DNA of 64,000 nucleotides from Bacillus sp. AFS073361. Its GTDB lineage: Bacteria > Bacillota > Bacilli > Bacillales > Cytobacillaceae. Shown here one piece after another: positions 8,834-16,756 of this stretch (position 1 is the first letter of the stretch; every line of letters starts with the position of its first letter). The stretch spans positions 122,246 through 186,245 of the forward strand of contig NZ_NUZU01000001.1 of assembly GCF_002567005.1 (NCBI RefSeq), read 5' to 3'. The notes under the pieces are model-generated. The model was not told where the DNA came from. It made no database searches and worked only from the letters and a program-made list of their open reading frames with translations. A program made the position numbers and the translations under genes.

Positions 8834-9158
8834 AATTATAGATCATCCTATTTTAGGAAAATTAGACGATAGAAAAAAGATTCCTTTCTCATTTGATGGA
8901 AAAGAATATGAAGCACATGAAAATGAAACAATCGCAGCAGCCATTCTGGCAAACGGTGTGAGAACACTGCGTGTTCATGAGGAAGGCGGAACACCAAGAG
9001 GGTTCTACTGCAATATCGGTCATTGCATGGAATGCCGTGTAAATGTAAACGGTCAGGCCAATGTAAGAGCTTGTTTAACTGTTGTGAAGGAAAATATGGT
9101 TATTAACAGTGGGAAACAGCATCCTAATATTGTTAAAAGGATGGTGGAGAAGCAATGA
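8826..9158 (+). CDS. Ferredoxin-like [2Fe-2S] subunit (SoxA-N/HcnA type)
   Basis: ATG 8826 is preferred over the GTG nine bases upstream. The 110-residue product has the plant-ferredoxin-type ligand set Cys62, Cys67, Cys70 and Cys83 in FYCNIGHCMECR and RACL. This is the small gamma-type subunit of multi-subunit opine, hydrogen cyanide synthase and D-proline dehydrogenases. Start and stop overlap both neighbours, so the three genes are translationally coupled. It likely sits between the FAD subunit at 9155 and the DAO-type subunit encoded in the opposite operon. Confidence 0.86.
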   Translation: MTRIIDHPILGKLDDRKKIPFSFDGKEYEAHENETIAAAILANGVRTLRVHEEGGTPRGFYCNIGHCMECRVNVNGQANVRACLTVVKENMVINSGKQHPNIVKRMVEKQ

Positions 9159-10393
9159 TAGATGTAATCGTAATTGGAGCTGGACCAGCTGGTTTAGCTG
9201 GTGCCATATCCTGTGCTGAAAATGGCTTAAAAGTAACCGTCATTGATGAATTTGTTAGACCAGGTGGCAGATTACTCGGCCAATTACACCAGGAACCGTC
9301 TGGTGAATGGTGGAATGGAATAAAAGAATCAGAGCGTCTGCACAATGAAGCTCAAAAACTATCAGTAGATATCCGCTGCGGCGTTTCTGTATACAACCTA
9401 GAAAAAGATGAGGTTTCATGGAATGTTCATACCAATATAGGAACACTAACAGCTCCTTATGTGCTAGTGGCAACTGGTGCAGCTGAGTTTCCAATTCCTG
9501 TGCCAGGTTGGACTCTGCCAGGCGTTATGTCCATTGGCGCTGCACAGGTCATGACCAATGTACATCGTGTCGAGGTCGGAAAAAAAGGCATCATCATTGG
9601 TGCAAACATTCTAGCATTTGCGATTTTAAACGAGCTGCAATTAGCTGGAATTAATGTGGAACGCATTGTTTTACCTGAAAAGAGCCCGCTAAGCAAAAAT
9701 GCCGGAGAACCAGAGGAAGTCATGAAGTCGCTTCTAAATGCAGCCCATCTTGCTCCGTCAGCAATGTTGCGTTTTGGCAGCGGCTTTATGAAGAATGAAG
9801 GATTCCGCAAATTAGCAATGAAGTTTTTCCCTAAGAGCGGTGTTAAGGTAAATGGCACACCATTGCAACTTAGAAAAGCAGCTCTTGAAATTCTTGGCAA
9901 GGAGCACGTAGAAGGCGTCCTCACTGCAGATATTGATGAGAATGGAAATGTAATCAAAGGTACAGAAAAAGTATATGAAGCCGATTTCGTATGTATCGCA
10001 GGCGGCTTGTACCCATTAGCAGAGCTTACAGCGGTTGCGGGTTGCCCATTCGAATACATTCCGGAACTAGGTGGACATGTTCCGCATCATTCTGAAAAAA
10101 TGGAAACTCCACTCGAAGGATTATTTGTTGCTGGAAATATCACAGGAATTGAAAGTGGGAAAATTGCCATGGCCCAAGGAACAACAGCTGGCATTTCTAT
10201 TGCAAAACACGCTGGAAAAGGTAGCACAGTTATCAACGAAAAGCTTGAACAGGCAATGAAGAACGTTCATACTGTCCGTCAAAACGCTGCCATCCAATTT
10301 AATCCTGAAATTGCAAAAGGACGCAGGAAAATCTATGAGCTTTGGGACGATCTTTATAGGAATGAACAGGATTCCTTACAGGAGATCGGATGA
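9155..10393 (+). CDS. NAD(P)/FAD-binding oxidoreductase, alpha-type subunit of the hydroxyproline dehydrogenase
   Basis: A 412-residue flavoprotein with GAGPAG at 8-13, a second dinucleotide-binding region GKKGIIIGANILA near the middle and a VAGNITGIESGKIA segment typical of pyridine nucleotide-disulfide-like folds near the C-terminus. It resembles the large subunit of SoxA, HcnB and LhpE-type dehydrogenases. It overlaps the preceding gene by 4 bp (ATGA). With the ferredoxin-like and BFD-like proteins it forms a three-gene unit; the DAO-fold partner is encoded across the regulator gene. A terminator follows about 95 bp downstream. Confidence 0.87.
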   Translation: MIDVIVIGAGPAGLAGAISCAENGLKVTVIDEFVRPGGRLLGQLHQEPSGEWWNGIKESERLHNEAQKLSVDIRCGVSVYNLEKDEVSWNVHTNIGTLTAPYVLVATGAAEFPIPVPGWTLPGVMSIGAAQVMTNVHRVEVGKKGIIIGANILAFAILNELQLAGINVERIVLPEKSPLSKNAGEPEEVMKSLLNAAHLAPSAMLRFGSGFMKNEGFRKLAMKFFPKSGVKVNGTPLQLRKAALEILGKEHVEGVLTADIDENGNVIKGTEKVYEADFVCIAGGLYPLAELTAVAGCPFEYIPELGGHVPHHSEKMETPLEGLFVAGNITGIESGKIAMAQGTTAGISIAKHAGKGSTVINEKLEQAMKNVHTVRQNAAIQFNPEIAKGRRKIYELWDDLYRNEQDSLQEIG

Positions 10394-10488
10394 ATAAAGT
10401 GATTCTGGAATTACGAGCATATACTTACCATTGCTTCTCTCCTGCCCGCTGACAAAACAATCTAACCGACATAGTTAAAATTAACAGA

Positions 10489-10538
10489 ACCCACCACGCC
10501 TCTTAACAATGCGGACAAAGGTGGGTCATTTTGTTTTT
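10489..10538 (+). terminator. Intrinsic terminator of the dehydrogenase operon
   Basis: ACCCACC (10489-10495) pairs with GGTGGGT (10520-10526), followed by a T-rich tail ending TTTTGTTTTT. The loop is long at 24 bases and may itself fold. Confidence 0.6.
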
Positions 10539-10566
10539 AGAAGAATGTACAAGAGGATGTCTTTCT

Positions 10567-11454
10567 CTAATAAAACTTAAGTTCTTTTGTAGTTGTTAGT
10601 TTGATTGGGTATCTTACAGCTAATTTTTTGTATTCATCTTCTGTAACTTCTTCAAAACCTGCTATGGACGATGTACAATCTTCTAAAACATAAATTATAT
10701 AATCATTGTGATTGACCTTCTCAAACTCTTCTACAATCTGTTTAACCGTCTCTAGAACACAGTGAGACTTTGCCTCCCCACCAATAACTATCCTTTTATA
10801 ATTCTGCAATTGACTTAGCAAATTTTTGTCTGTTAAATCTGTTTTTGAATATTCGGGTTTCACTATTCCATACATTTCGGATATAGGATTTAACCCTTTT
10901 GTCACGTAGTGTACATCCCTCTCTTTGTACAAAGAAAAAGCAAATAACAAATTAGATAATTGCGTTTCAATTGCAGCACCAAATGTACCTTGGAGACAAT
11001 GGTAACTCCAAATGATTAAGGATTTCTTTCCAGTTGCCTCAAGTTCACGTAGATACTCTATACTTTCTTTTTCTTGGTAAAGGGGGCTCCAATTACCTTC
11101 CAACACATCTTGATAGGTAATAACAGTAAAGGGCTCTGGGTTCTGTCCTTTATCATTCACCCACCAAGCAGGATGAAATATTTGCTTCGGCTGATGAATA
11201 TCTAAGCTCATAAATATGTCATCAATCACATCAATATATTCATAAACAAACTTGGCAAAGTTTCTTACGTCTTGATAAGAGTTTGCAACACCTAAATTCC
11301 CTTCTTCCAAGAAATCATTTTGAAAATCAATACCTATTACAGCCACTTCTTTATTAATTGTTGGATGAGACTTTAAACGTGCTAAATTCGGTTTATTTGT
11401 ATTCGCTTTCCCTACTAGGTTAACATCAAATATTTCTTCAAATAAAATATTCAA
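10567..11454 (-). CDS. Isochorismatase-fold cysteine hydrolase, nicotinamidase-like
   Basis: Translation most likely starts at TTG 11454 behind AAGGAGAG. The 295-residue protein has IDFQNDF with Asp43, a possible metal set Asp85, His87 and His94, and a nucleophile Cys232 in GEAKSHCV, matching the Asp-Lys-Cys layout of nicotinamidase/isochorismatase hydrolases. It is longer than PncA (about 180-210 residues) because of an N-terminal extension. The likely substrate is nicotinamide or a related amide, but this is not proven by the motifs. The gene appears more AT-rich than its neighbours and stands alone, which hints at later acquisition. Confidence 0.75.
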   Translation of the reverse strand: MNILFEEIFDVNLVGKANTNKPNLARLKSHPTINKEVAVIGIDFQNDFLEEGNLGVANSYQDVRNFAKFVYEYIDVIDDIFMSLDIHQPKQIFHPAWWVNDKGQNPEPFTVITYQDVLEGNWSPLYQEKESIEYLRELEATGKKSLIIWSYHCLQGTFGAAIETQLSNLLFAFSLYKERDVHYVTKGLNPISEMYGIVKPEYSKTDLTDKNLLSQLQNYKRIVIGGEAKSHCVLETVKQIVEEFEKVNHNDYIIYVLEDCTSSIAGFEEVTEDEYKKLAVRYPIKLTTTKELKFY

Positions 11455-11620
11455 TTAGTTCACTCTCCTTAAAAACCCAATGTTATTAACTTCTTCACTT
11501 TGCGCCGCCCTTCAACAAATTTTTTGCCCATGATACAAAATATTCTAGGGCTCTTACACTTTTTCCTTTTTAAAAAGCTTTGTTATAACTGTTTGTTGAT
11601 TGCAATATTATAGCGTCCTT

Positions 11621-11653
11621 TTAAAAGAAAAAGCCCGTCCCAATGGAACGAAC
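11621..11653 (-). terminator. Intrinsic terminator downstream of dagK
   Basis: On the minus strand GTTCGTTCC and GGGACGGGC form a nine-pair stem with some G-U pairs and a 3-base loop, followed by CTTTTTCTTTT. Confidence 0.75.
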
Positions 11654-11657
11654 TTTC

Positions 11658-12599
11658 TTAACTATATCTTTTCCCTGCTTCCCAATCTGTTGGGCGGTCA
11701 TTCGGGCGAATATCTTCAAGTGGCACAAACACCTCTAGGTGGCGATAGAGGTTTTCAAACTCAGCCGGTAACAATCCGCCAAATTCCCCATCCAAGTTTA
11801 ACTGAACTTTTTCCGTCGCATGAACTTTAATCCGGTTTGCCTGTGTATAAATGACATTTGGATCATGAATATGCTCCCCTCGAAGAGCTAAGGTCGCTAT
11901 CCGAATAAATTCAGCAAGATTTGTCTTCTTCAAGATCAGAAGCGAAAATAATCCATCGTTAATGGAGGCATCGGGTGCTAGTTTTTCAAAGCCGCCAATG
12001 GAATTGGTCAGCCCGACAAGAAACAGCATCGCTTCGCCTTCAAATAACTTCCCATCATACTCAATCGACACCTTCGACGGTTTAATGGAAGGAAGCATTT
12101 CCATCCCTTTTAAATAATAAGCCAATTGACCGAGCATTGTTTTTAATTTACTTGGTACTTCGTATGTAATCTCGGTGATTCTACCGCCGCCAGCAATATT
12201 AATAAAATACCGATCATTGATGCGCCCAATATCGACTGGAATCATTTCCCCTTTAGTAATGATATCTACTGCCGCTCCAATTTCTCTTGGAATTTGCAGA
12301 GCACGGGCAAAATCATTCGTCGTTCCTGCAGGAATAATCCCTAATTTTGGACGATATTCCTGCTCAGCGAGACCGTTAACCACTTCATGAATAGTTCCGT
12401 CACCGCCAGCTGCAATAACAATATCATACTTTCGCTCAACAGCTATCCGTGCTGCTTCCGTCGCATCCCCTGCACCTGTAGTCGCGTGACATGATGCTTC
12501 ATATCCAGCCATTTCTAGCTTTTGAAGAATCTCTGGAAGATTCCGCTTTAGAATTTCACGTCCTGAGGTAGGATTGTAAATCAGTCTTGCTCTTTTCAT
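11658..12599 (-). CDS. dagK: Diacylglycerol kinase
   Basis: A 313-residue lipid kinase of the DagK/YerQ family. It shows YNPTSGRE near residues 8-15, the ATP-binding GGDGT at 65-69 and PAGTTNDFAR near 96-105. The enzyme phosphorylates diacylglycerol released by lipoteichoic acid synthesis, returning it to phosphatidic acid. In Bacillus subtilis the gene lies a few genes from gatCAB, as here, which supports orthology. It is preceded by an AGGA site and followed by a terminator, so it is likely monocistronic. Confidence 0.92.
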   Translation of the reverse strand: MKRARLIYNPTSGREILKRNLPEILQKLEMAGYEASCHATTGAGDATEAARIAVERKYDIVIAAGGDGTIHEVVNGLAEQEYRPKLGIIPAGTTNDFARALQIPREIGAAVDIITKGEMIPVDIGRINDRYFINIAGGGRITEITYEVPSKLKTMLGQLAYYLKGMEMLPSIKPSKVSIEYDGKLFEGEAMLFLVGLTNSIGGFEKLAPDASINDGLFSLLILKKTNLAEFIRIATLALRGEHIHDPNVIYTQANRIKVHATEKVQLNLDGEFGGLLPAEFENLYRHLEVFVPLEDIRPNDRPTDWEAGKRYS

Positions 12600-12782
12600 C
12601 GTTTCATCATCCTATTTTTGAAATCAACATCGGTAATAGCTATCCGCTCACTTCAATATTCTACCAATTATTATTCTTACTTACAAACTTCAAGACATGC
12701 GTATATACTAAATTACCTTCAAACATCCATCTTATATCATAACGTTTTTTTATAAATTTGCAAAAATAGACTCAAGATTTTT

Positions 12783-13703
12783 TTACTGATTCGTTTGCAG
12801 ACTAATATCATAGGCATCCGTAATACTGATGTGGTACTTTCCTTCGCCAGACTGATAAACAGCATCTTTCCGGCCGTTATCTATTCCATCAGCCGTCTTC
12901 ACCTCTGACACTTTCCAGTCTCCATCTTTCCCTCTTACCTCACCCACACCCACTGCAGCAATCTTTAAATTACTTTTTGCGGGTACATCAATCGCAAGGG
13001 ATGAAGCTCTCTCGATACTCCAATCGTTCACAAGAGAGCGTGGTTTTAAGATAAGTGAATTATCACTGCCGATCACTTCAAGCTTCACATCATTTGGAAT
13101 CAACAGCGTCGCCGCAACCTCTCCATTTGCATGGAATGGACCAATTTCGTTAGGAAGTGACTTCATGCTTAAATAAAGTGTATCCCCCTTTTGATTAGCG
13201 GAAACCATATCCTCTGCATTTTTTAAAAGTTCTCCTTTTTTGGAGGTTTGCACCCGATAGGTGCCGAACATCGAAACCTGTTTTTCATTAGTGGACTCGA
13301 CCGTCATCTGATGGTCAACCGTCCTAACCACCACTCGTTTGATACTATCATTCATTTGATAGGAAAAAGCAGGCAATTCAAACGAGCGCTCTTCCCTTGC
13401 CATCACTTCTTCCGCTTTATCCAAGATGCCTGTCGTACTGACGATAGCAAATGCAATTCCCGCCATTCCGATGACACCTACAAAGAAGATACTAAGGAAA
13501 TCATACTTTAGCACCGGCTTTTCCTGTCGCGACAAAAATAGGTAAAGGAGAATCTCTATCCCGAGCACGACCAATAATAGCGGCCACCAAGCCGTCATCA
13601 CTTGGACAAGTTCTAATCCCAAAAACTTTGAAAAGAAGAGAAAGAGGCCAAGAAATACAAGCGAGGCCCCCATTGAAAATGTCCCAACACGCCAAGTTCT
13701 CAT
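12783..13703 (-). CDS. Membrane protein of the ECF operon (LiaF/DUF4097-like)
   Basis: A 306-residue protein. Three hydrophobic segments lie near residues 7-27, 36-56 and 69-90, followed by a soluble part rich in short beta-like strands (residues 120-300), which resembles LiaF/DUF4097-type cell-envelope proteins. No catalytic motif is visible. Its ATG overlaps the stop of the 31-residue gene by 4 bp, so it is the last member of a five-gene ECF sigma operon. It could sense or transmit envelope stress, but that is inference from operon membership. Confidence 0.75.
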   Translation of the reverse strand: MRTWRVGTFSMGASLVFLGLFLFFSKFLGLELVQVMTAWWPLLLVVLGIEILLYLFLSRQEKPVLKYDFLSIFFVGVIGMAGIAFAIVSTTGILDKAEEVMAREERSFELPAFSYQMNDSIKRVVVRTVDHQMTVESTNEKQVSMFGTYRVQTSKKGELLKNAEDMVSANQKGDTLYLSMKSLPNEIGPFHANGEVAATLLIPNDVKLEVIGSDNSLILKPRSLVNDWSIERASSLAIDVPAKSNLKIAAVGVGEVRGKDGDWKVSEVKTADGIDNGRKDAVYQSGEGKYHISITDAYDISLQTNQ

Positions 13704-13795
13704 GCTTCAATCCCACCCTTTCTTTTTCTAAAAAGGAACCCAATCCCCAATCCGATGATTGCTGCGCCAGCAATGGCTTTTCCCCACTTACTCAT
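13700..13795 (-). CDS. 31-residue single-pass membrane miniprotein in the ECF operon
   Basis: ATG 13795 lies behind a GGGAGG site with 9-base spacing. The product begins MSKWGKAIAGAAIIGLGIGF and ends in a basic tail FRKRKGG; a glycine-rich hydrophobic stretch of about 16 residues forms one membrane helix. It overlaps the 3' end of the preceding gene by 8 bp and its TGA overlaps the next ATG by 4 bp. Precise coupling on both sides and a good ribosome site support that it is translated. I know no named family for it. Confidence 0.7.
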   Translation of the reverse strand: MSKWGKAIAGAAIIGLGIGFLFRKRKGGIEA

Positions 13796-14867
13796 GCTTT
13801 TTTGCCTCCCGTTTTTGTTTGCTCCCAGATAAAAGCTTAATTCCCCCGCCAATCAACAAGATACAAACAAGCCCTGTTTGAAGATATCCTTGTACCCAAT
13901 ACATTACATCGATTTTTACCAGCCTGTTAAGGAAGGATGAAAAGGCAGGCAGCAAGACGTTCATCACTAGATAGTAAAGCCCCATTAAGACTAGGCCAAT
14001 CCCAACCCATTTTTGATGATTAATGAAATACGCAATAATTGGGACATCTTCAATCGTTTCTTCGCCGTACCTTGATACCTTTTGCATCGCATCAAAAAAA
14101 CTATAAAACCAGATAATCGGAATTAAAAATAAGAAGATCCCAAGTCGTAACGTATCTAAAATATAAATAGAAAACAGAAACGCGGCCATTAATTGGATTC
14201 CGCGGCGCTGTAAGCCAAGATACAAATGTCCTGCTCCTGGAAAAATGGCAAGAAAGGTGGCAATCGATTTGCTCTTTTTACCATCTTCACGGCGCATCTC
14301 AAAGTCTTCAAATATTGTACGGTCAACAAGTTCCTCTCCGCGTTGTTTTTTGTTTACCTGCTGGACGGCATCAAAAAATCCATACACCCAGATAATTGGG
14401 AGAGCGGCCAGAAAGACCATAAATTCAGCTCGGTTGGATAAGGCTGTCACAAATATGACCATGACTCCTAATCCTAGGAATGTCGCCAAAAGCGTTAATC
14501 CCCTGGTCATTAATCCAATTTGGAAGTGGCCTAAGCCCGGTATAAATGATAGAACAATCGTATAAAACCGTTCTGAATCTTGGGTAGCCTGGTTCGGCTG
14601 CCCTTCTAGATTAACTGACTTCAGAGCCTTCTTATGCTTGGAAACCTGCACCCCCATATCAATAAAACTGACAAGATAAAGGAATATTCCTAACATAAAG
14701 GTCACGATAGCAACTTCCTCGTTATTTGTTAATAACCCAATAACAGTGACGAACGCCAAGCCAATCACAGTCAATAGATAAAGTACGCCGCGAAACATAT
14801 TACCGAAATAAATATGGCCTAGACCCGGAAATAGGGACAAGGTCAATGCCTTTGTCGGATTTTTCAT
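13788..14867 (-). CDS. Polytopic membrane protein with three tandem TM2-like modules
   Basis: A 359-residue hydrophobic protein. The motif FPGLGH occurs three times in variant form, at 13-18, 109-114 (IPGLGH) and 209-214 (FPGAGH), about 100 residues apart. Each copy is followed by a GxxxRG turn, two hydrophobic helices and a charged end such as FFDAMQKVSRYGEE. This looks like internal triplication of a TM2-like unit. A further pair of helices closes the C-terminus. It overlaps the anti-sigma gene by 4 bp (ATGA). No enzymatic motif is seen; a role in envelope sensing with the sigma/anti-sigma pair is inferred from the operon. Confidence 0.8.
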   Translation of the reverse strand: MKNPTKALTLSLFPGLGHIYFGNMFRGVLYLLTVIGLAFVTVIGLLTNNEEVAIVTFMLGIFLYLVSFIDMGVQVSKHKKALKSVNLEGQPNQATQDSERFYTIVLSFIPGLGHFQIGLMTRGLTLLATFLGLGVMVIFVTALSNRAEFMVFLAALPIIWVYGFFDAVQQVNKKQRGEELVDRTIFEDFEMRREDGKKSKSIATFLAIFPGAGHLYLGLQRRGIQLMAAFLFSIYILDTLRLGIFLFLIPIIWFYSFFDAMQKVSRYGEETIEDVPIIAYFINHQKWVGIGLVLMGLYYLVMNVLLPAFSSFLNRLVKIDVMYWVQGYLQTGLVCILLIGGGIKLLSGSKQKREAKKHE

Positions 14868-15385
14868 TTCTTATTTGCCTCCTTTTTTTCTAGTGAATCC
14901 ATCCATGCAAAAGTTTTATTAATAACGCCCTCCGTCACCGAAGGCTTCTTTTCCTGAATTTGCAGCTTATCAATCGAATTCGCATACGCCGCTAGCGACT
15001 GAAAGACCCCTGAAAAAGTTAATAATAATGTCGCAGCCGCGGCCAATAAATAATGAAACACCGCTTGCTGATAAAAAGGTTTTTCCTTCATTTTGGTGTC
15101 AATTTTGGTGTCAGGCACCGAAGGAACTATTGAGATAGTGTTTAGGTTTCTAACGGTGTCAGGCACCATAGTTTTCTGCTTCGAAACCTCTGCCATGACC
15201 AATTCGGTAAAGCCACTGCTGTCTGAGAGAGTTGGAAGGGATGGTTCACCGGCTTCTACAGCTAGTAAATATTGGGTAAGGCATTGATCACACGTGTATA
15301 AATGGTTTTCTAAGTCCTCTTTGGTCTTCTCATTGACTTCGTCATTAACGTATTGCAACCACTCTTCAAAACTGTAATGCTTCAT
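14864..15385 (-). CDS. Zinc-finger anti-sigma factor, membrane-anchored
   Basis: A 173-residue protein with the ZAS signature His28-x3-Cys32-x2-Cys35 (HLYTCDQC), a linker, one membrane helix near 108-132 and a short extracytoplasmic tail. Such proteins bind and hold an ECF sigma factor until a signal causes their cleavage or release. It overlaps the sigma gene by 4 bp. The linker at about residues 73-99 is encoded by two copies of a GGTGTCAGGCACC-type DNA repeat, giving two VPDT peptides, which looks like an in-frame repeat insertion. The partner is surely the adjacent sigma factor. Confidence 0.85.
   Translation of the reverse strand: MKHYSFEEWLQYVNDEVNEKTKEDLENHLYTCDQCLTQYLLAVEAGEPSLPTLSDSSGFTELVMAEVSKQKTMVPDTVRNLNTISIVPSVPDTKIDTKMKEKPFYQQAVFHYLLAAAATLLLTFSGVFQSLAAYANSIDKLQIQEKKPSVTEGVINKTFAWMDSLEKKEANKK
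15095..15167. repeat. Paired GGTGTCAGGCACC repeats inside the anti-sigma gene
   Basis: Two exact copies of GGTGTCAGGCACC lie at 15107-15119 and 15155-15167, with a partial copy GGTGTC at 15095-15100. The ends GGTG and CACC are complementary. The pair keeps the reading frame of the anti-sigma gene open. Confidence 0.8.
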
Positions 15386-16032
15386 GAAAAATCATCCTCC
15401 TTCCAATTCTTTCTCATCCAATGGCGGGCCCGGTACAGCTTCGTTTCAATTGTTTTCACCTGTACATTTTGTTCGTCAGCCATTTGCTGATAGCTCTTTT
15501 CAGCGATGTAAAATCCGTATATCACATCACGGTAATTTTCGGGCAGTTCATCAAGCTTTTTCCTAACGAGCCTTCTCCGGTCTAGTTCGAAAATCTCTTT
15601 CTCCACACTGTCTTTCGGCGACCCTGCTGACTGCTGCTCGAGGTCTTCTGCCACTTCCTCTCGTCTTCTCACCTGTTTTCTTTTTACATCTATCGCATGA
15701 TTAACCGCAATTCGCGTTATCCACGTTTTAAATCCTTGATTTTGGTATTGGGGGAGAGAAGTATAGATTTTCATAAATACTTCCTGTGCAGCATCTTCTG
15801 CTTCCTTTTGGTCACGAAGCACAGCAAAGATGGTCCGGAACACATCGTTGCTGTATTTCTCAACCAAAAGTCGAAAAGCCTGGTCACTGCCGTCCAGCAC
15901 ATTTTCTATTAAGGCTGTATCATTAATCGTTCTCTCCCCCTTTCTTTTTTTTGTTTCTACATAATAGACGAGAGGATCGAAACCTACCCCTACACTATTT
16001 TTAAAAAAATTTTTTTCAATTCTCTTCATCAT
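15382..16032 (-). CDS. ECF-type RNA polymerase sigma factor
   Basis: The protein has a sigma-70 region 2 (FRLLVEKYSNDVFR to DAAQEVFMKIY) and a region 4 helix-turn-helix near the C-terminus (ELPENYRDVIYGFYIAEKSYQQMA). The 216-residue frame starts at ATG 16032, but the first 35 residues are unlike a sigma factor and overlap a possible ECF promoter. A GGGGGAG site lies at 15934-15940, six bases before ATT 15927, so the true product may be about 181 residues from this unusual start. It is the first gene of a five-gene operon with its anti-sigma factor and is probably autoregulated. The target regulon is not visible here. Confidence 0.88.
   Translation of the reverse strand: MMKRIEKNFFKNSVGVGFDPLVYYVETKKRKGERTINDTALIENVLDGSDQAFRLLVEKYSNDVFRTIFAVLRDQKEAEDAAQEVFMKIYTSLPQYQNQGFKTWITRIAVNHAIDVKRKQVRRREEVAEDLEQQSAGSPKDSVEKEIFELDRRRLVRKKLDELPENYRDVIYGFYIAEKSYQQMADEQNVQVKTIETKLYRARHWMRKNWKEDDFS
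15964..15994 (-). promoter_or_regulatory. Possible ECF promoter of the sigma operon
   Basis: On the minus strand TGTAGG is followed after 18 bases by CGTCTA, similar to -35/-10 elements recognised by ECF sigma factors. It lies inside the long version of the sigma frame and just upstream of the GGGGGAG ribosome site. Assigned by eye only. Confidence 0.35.
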
Positions 16033-16050
16033 ACCATGAGATTGAACCTA

Positions 16051-16077
16051 AAAACCGTGCGGGCAGCGCCCGCACGG
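16051..16077 (-). terminator. Strong intrinsic terminator after the pentapeptide-repeat gene
   Basis: A 10-bp GC-rich stem (CCGTGCGGGC with its complement) and a 3-base loop, followed on the minus strand by TTTTT. It separates the pentapeptide gene from the downstream sigma operon. Confidence 0.85.
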
Positions 16078-16099
16078 TGTTATCATATATAAAAGGAGA

Positions 16100-16756
16100 T
16101 TACTCTTTAATTTCCAATCCTAACAGCCTCGCAAATCCTATCGCCTGATCGGCAGAAACCTTGCAACCGGCCACACTATCCAGTGATAGATTTAAACGGT
16201 TAAACGTACAAGTACTCAGGTCCACACCAGACAATGTCGTTCCAGTAAAGTTCACATCATCTAGATCGCAATCTTTAAAGTCAAGTTTATTAAATTTAGC
16301 TTCGTAAAAATCTGCACTGCGAAGGGAGCAATTCTCAAACTTCATTTCCTTCAAGTCGGCATAACCAAACGAACCCATATTCAGATTGCAGTTTTCAAAC
16401 AAGACATTTCTAAGGGTAGCATCTGCAAGATTTAATCCTAATAGTTTGCAGTCACGAAACTCGACCCGATGGATGATTCCATCCGTAAAATCCACATTGG
16501 ATAGATCGCATCGTTCAAAAATCACATCGGTTAATTGAACAAAGCGAAACGATCCATCGAGGAAGGTCACATTTTTAAATACCACCTCTTCGAATCTCAC
16601 TTTTTCAACCTCCTCTTGGGAGATCGAACAGTCGCTAATGATCGCCATGTTAATATATGAATCTTCTCTATCGTTATAATCAAATGGAGTTAAATTGGAG
16701 GGCATTTTCGGTTTTTGAATTTTTAGCTTCTGACTCAAATCGATCATCCTTTTCAT
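16100..16756 (-). CDS. Pentapeptide-repeat protein
   Basis: A 218-residue protein. From about residue 50 to 195 it consists of A(D/N)LxF-like five-residue repeats, for example VIFERCDLSNVDFTDG and MKFENCSLRSADF. This predicts a right-handed four-sided beta-helix. Some relatives mimic DNA and protect gyrase (Qnr/MfpA), others have no known role; no residue here decides between these. It has its own terminator. No membrane segment or signal peptide is seen. Confidence 0.85.
   Translation of the reverse strand: MKRMIDLSQKLKIQKPKMPSNLTPFDYNDREDSYINMAIISDCSISQEEVEKVRFEEVVFKNVTFLDGSFRFVQLTDVIFERCDLSNVDFTDGIIHRVEFRDCKLLGLNLADATLRNVLFENCNLNMGSFGYADLKEMKFENCSLRSADFYEAKFNKLDFKDCDLDDVNFTGTTLSGVDLSTCTFNRLNLSLDSVAGCKVSADQAIGFARLLGLEIKE

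Noticed and set aside
9457..10059. 200-residue open frame antisense to the dehydrogenase alpha subunit
   Set aside because: It is the complement of a clear flavoprotein gene, has no ribosome site and its product is low-complexity Ser/Pro/Ala-rich, typical of a shadow frame.
13501..13773. 90-residue minus-strand frame within the ECF operon
   Set aside because: Overlaps two better-supported genes in another frame and has no ribosome site; the real small gene is 13700-13795.
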